The notes under the pieces: model-generated
Databases searched by the model: none
Told to the model about the DNA's origin: nothing
Seen by the model: the letters and a program-made list of their open reading frames with translations, nothing else
Shown: one piece after another, positions 6,581-9,089 of the stretch
Layout: the number at the start of each line of letters is the position of its first letter
Position numbering within the stretch: the stretch's first letter is position 1
Assembly: GCA_964404065.1 (NCBI GenBank)
Contig: CAYOIP010000043.1
Location: 1 to 9,089, forward strand
Origin: UBA7396 sp964404065
Lineage (GTDB): Bacteria > Patescibacteriota > Gracilibacteria > BD1-5 > UBA6164
Direction: 5' to 3'
DNA length: 9,089 bases
Program-made: the position numbers and the translations under genes

Positions 6581-8866
6581 ATGAAAACAAAAATTTTTTT
6601 AGCAATATTATTCACTATTTTATCATTAAATATTCCAAGCACATATGCTTGGGAAACATATAGTTGATATGATCGGCAACTTACTAATTGAATTTTAGAA
6701 ATAAAAAATTCTTGATGAAGTTTGATTAGTTTAAATGAGGTATCAACAGCATGAGTTATAAATGGTATAAATAGCTGAGTATTTACTGCAGATGATGTTG
6801 TCGTTTGAGCTGATAGACTTACAGAAATTTCAAATTGAATTTGGCAGGATAATCAAACATTAGAAGATTATAATTTAGCAGTATGAAATTGAATGCTATG
6901 ACACAGAGTTGCAGATTCTTGGGCTACAAATACAAGTATATGATTTATCTGTGAGAACTGATGGGGATATAATATAAATAGAGATTTATGATGATGAAGT
7001 TTATCATCAAATAATACATGAGGTTCTTCAACAAGATCTACTAGTAGTACTTCGTCTTCATCTTCATCAAATTGATGATGTAGTTCTTATATATCATCTT
7101 GGGATACAACTTGGTCTGATTGTAATATAAATTGAAATTGGCAATCTAACTGAACAATTAATTGTGTACAAACACCATCATTTTCGCCAAACACTTCTTC
7201 ATGTTGAAGTTTAGATTGTGTTATGTGAGATGATTGAGTAGAAAGTTGTTCTTGTGATACTAGTTCTTGCCCATGAGATGCGCCATCTCCAAATACTCCT
7301 CCAGTAACAAAAACTGTTTTTGCTTATCCAAATCAAGCTACTTCAAATTGTGATTGATATCAATATGCAAATAACTCAGATTCATGTAGTATAACTTTTA
7401 GTTTTTCTTCTTCTACAAATGATAATATGTGAATAACTGGATGGTGAAATAATTGAGTTATTAGTGAAATAACAGATACCTCATGAATTCCTGCTGATAA
7501 AATAAATAACACTTGAAAAGCATTAAATTTTGCAGATGTTTCTTCAAATTGAATTCCTTCTTCAACTTCAAATAATTTTTCAGTTGAAATAAATTGAATA
7601 AAATCAAGAACACCTTTTACTTCAAATAATTGAAAAATTAGTTTCAAACTTTGATGAACTGAAATGCAGGCAAATAATATAAATTATGACTTTAAAAAAC
7701 CTTTTGTTTGAGAAATAAAAACTTTTGATTCTATTGCAAATAATTGGAATTGACAAACAAAACTATGAACTTTAGAAAAATATAGATTATCATTAAAACC
7801 AGTTTCAAATTTAGATATTAATGGAGATAGAATTACAGATTATAATTTAAATAATTTTTCAAATCAAATTGAAATTTATGGAGATTGAATTAATGTTCAA
7901 TCAAAAATAGTAGATAATAATACTCTTACTTCTAAAGATTGAACAATTTTTAATGCTAGAATAAACTCTTCAGAAAATGCTACAATTTTGAATCAAAATC
8001 CTTGATTACAAATAAACTTACCAATAGTTTCATATAAATTATGATGAGAAATAATTAAGTATTATTTATCAGAAAAAGATGATGCAGAAGATATAACACC
8101 AATAAAAACTACTTGATGAGCATTTTTATGAGTTAAAGTTATTTGATGATTAGAATGATCTTGAAAACAAGAGATAACTTGACAACAATCAAATATTTCA
8201 AATCTTTATCCAAGTGATTTAAGAACTAAAATCAGAAAAAATGCATATAGTTATGTAAAAAGTATGACAAGTTTACAAATACTTGATTGAGTGAAATATG
8301 TTGAATGAGATATAACTATAAGTTGAAATCAAGATTTTGAAACTTTAGTTGTAAAAAATTGAAATGTAACAATTTCTTCAGACTTAAATAGTGAAAATAA
8401 AGTTTTCTGAATAATAGTTTTAAAAGATAATTATGATGTAAATGCTTGATATAATTGAAAATGAAATGTTTATATAAAACCAGATGTTACAAAAATAAAT
8501 GCTATAATTTATGCTGATTGAGCAGTTGTTAGTGTAAAAAATTCTCAAACTGTTTATCAGACTGATTCTTACGAAAGAACAAGTGATTTAAAAAATCAAC
8601 TTACTTTAAATTGAAGTTTATTTACTAGAAATACTATTGGTTGAGCAATTCTAGCTTGAGGAAATTATATATTACCAGGTTGAGGAAAAACTAGTGATTT
8701 TGATTTAGCTATGCAATATGATTTAAACTACACTAGAAGATGAAATCTTTGATGTGATAAAAATTGAAATAGCAATTGTGTTGATGTTTGAGAATATAAA
8801 GAACCTTTTATCATAAAATATGATTCAAGAGTTCAAACAAATCCTCCAAAATTATTTTCTGAGTAA
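6581..8866 (+). CDS. Large secreted Cys/Ser-rich surface protein
   Basis: This 761-aa protein starts with a signal peptide, MKTKIFLAILFTILSLNIPSTYA, with likely cleavage after TYA23. A Ser/Thr/Asn/Gly linker (about 138-166, ending in six serines) leads to a cysteine-rich segment. That segment begins CSSYISSWDTTWSDC and runs to about 231 with some eleven cysteines. WDTTWSDC recalls the WSxWSxC start of thrombospondin type 1 repeats, but the match is weak. Residues 240-540 are Asn/Ser-rich and probably beta. DINGDRITDYN (412-422) looks like a dockerin or EF-hand-like calcium loop. The C-terminal 200 residues (LYPSDLRTKIRKNAY..VEGDITISG..FGIIVLKD..VYIKPDVTKINAIIYADG..NGSLFTRNTIGGA..QYDLNYTRR..FIIKYDSRVQTNPPKLF) resemble a C-terminal domain I associate with many uncharacterised CPR surface proteins. 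It probably acts on the cell surface together with the TPR protein. Confidence 0.88.
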
Positions 8867-8886
8867 TTTTTGTAAAAATTTATTTT

Positions 8887-8921
8887 TGTAGGGAACGAAT
8901 ATATTCGTTCCCTACATTTTT
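8887..8921. terminator. Perfect palindrome, probable bidirectional terminator
   Basis: Arms of 15 bp, TGTAGGGAACGAATA (8887-8901) and its exact complement (8902-8916), are followed by five T on the plus strand and preceded by five A on the minus-strand view. It lies 20 nt after the large gene stop and 13 nt before the lipoprotein gene, so it separates the two or attenuates read-through. The TGTAG(A/G)GA ends resemble the other palindromes in the window. Confidence 0.7.
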
Positions 8922-8934
8922 AAAATATTAATAT

Positions 8935-9089
8935 ATGAAAAAAATAATAGTATTTCTTTTATTTTTCCTTTTTTCTTGTCAAAATGAATATATAAAATTT
9001 CATAAAAACAAAGAAAATGAGAAACAAGTTCAAACTCAAATTCAAGATTTTTCATTTGATAAAATAGAATATTTATCGTGATTAACCCT
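8935..9089 (+). CDS. Putative lipoprotein, N-terminal fragment (runs off window)
   Basis: The visible 51 residues begin MKKIIVFLLFFLFSCQNEYIK. Two lysines, a hydrophobic stretch (4-13) and LFSC with Cys15 form a short lipoprotein signal peptide; Phe at -2 of the lipobox is tolerated but not ideal. After the Cys the chain is polar and Lys/Gln-rich (HKNKENEKQVQTQIQ). One UGA (Gly) codon is in frame near the edge. Position and signal suggest it belongs to the same envelope cluster as the two preceding genes. Its function is unknown because most of the gene is missing. Confidence 0.75.

Noticed and set aside
7360..7647. Minus-strand frame of 95 codons
   Set aside because: It is antisense to the secreted-protein gene, which is open for 761 codons with a signal peptide.
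1..9089. CRISPR array, insertion sequence, or pseudogenes created by TGA stops
   Set aside because: No regularly spaced direct repeats and no transposase frame were seen, and the TGA codons are glycine, so the genes are intact.

Overview
The window reads coherently only if UGA is translated as glycine (genetic code 25). In the standard code every gene is broken into short pieces. With UGA as Gly, long frames appear whose recoded residues fall on invariant glycines: the adenylate kinase P-loop, the ABC Walker A and signature motifs, and the DnaJ CxxCxGxG zinc motifs. Together with the strong A+T bias and the absence of Shine-Dalgarno sequences, this points to Candidate Phyla Radiation bacteria of the Gracilibacteria (BD1-5) / Absconditabacteria (SR1) group. 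The window cannot separate these two lineages.

Left part, minus strand (1-1864): RNase P RNA (rnpB), adenylate kinase (adk) and a Trm11/TrmG10-like tRNA guanine-N2 methyltransferase cut by the window edge. They lie head to tail with gaps of 23 and 14 nt, behind a good promoter upstream of rnpB. The methyltransferase gene carries three different perfect palindromes in frame, which look like repeat insertions tolerated in protein loops.

Middle, plus strand (1967-5234): a divergent promoter leads into an unrecognised 318-aa protein. A hairpin-rich intergenic stretch and a terminator follow. Then come a lone ABC-2-type ATPase with no permease beside it and a second structured intergenic region (a hairpin directly behind a TATAAT box, then a 48-bp-arm inverted repeat). 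A complete DnaJ ends this part, with a very strong palindromic terminator.

Right part, plus strand (5342-9089): a cell-envelope cluster of a membrane-anchored TPR protein, a 761-aa secreted Cys/Ser-rich protein whose C-terminal part resembles a domain frequent in CPR surface proteins, and the start of a small lipoprotein.

The most interesting signals are the palindromes inside the methyltransferase gene and their relatives in intergenic DNA, a TTTAAA-N8-ATG arrangement at four gene starts, and the two structured intergenic regions. All coding coordinates below use UGA = Gly, and stops are TAA in every complete gene.
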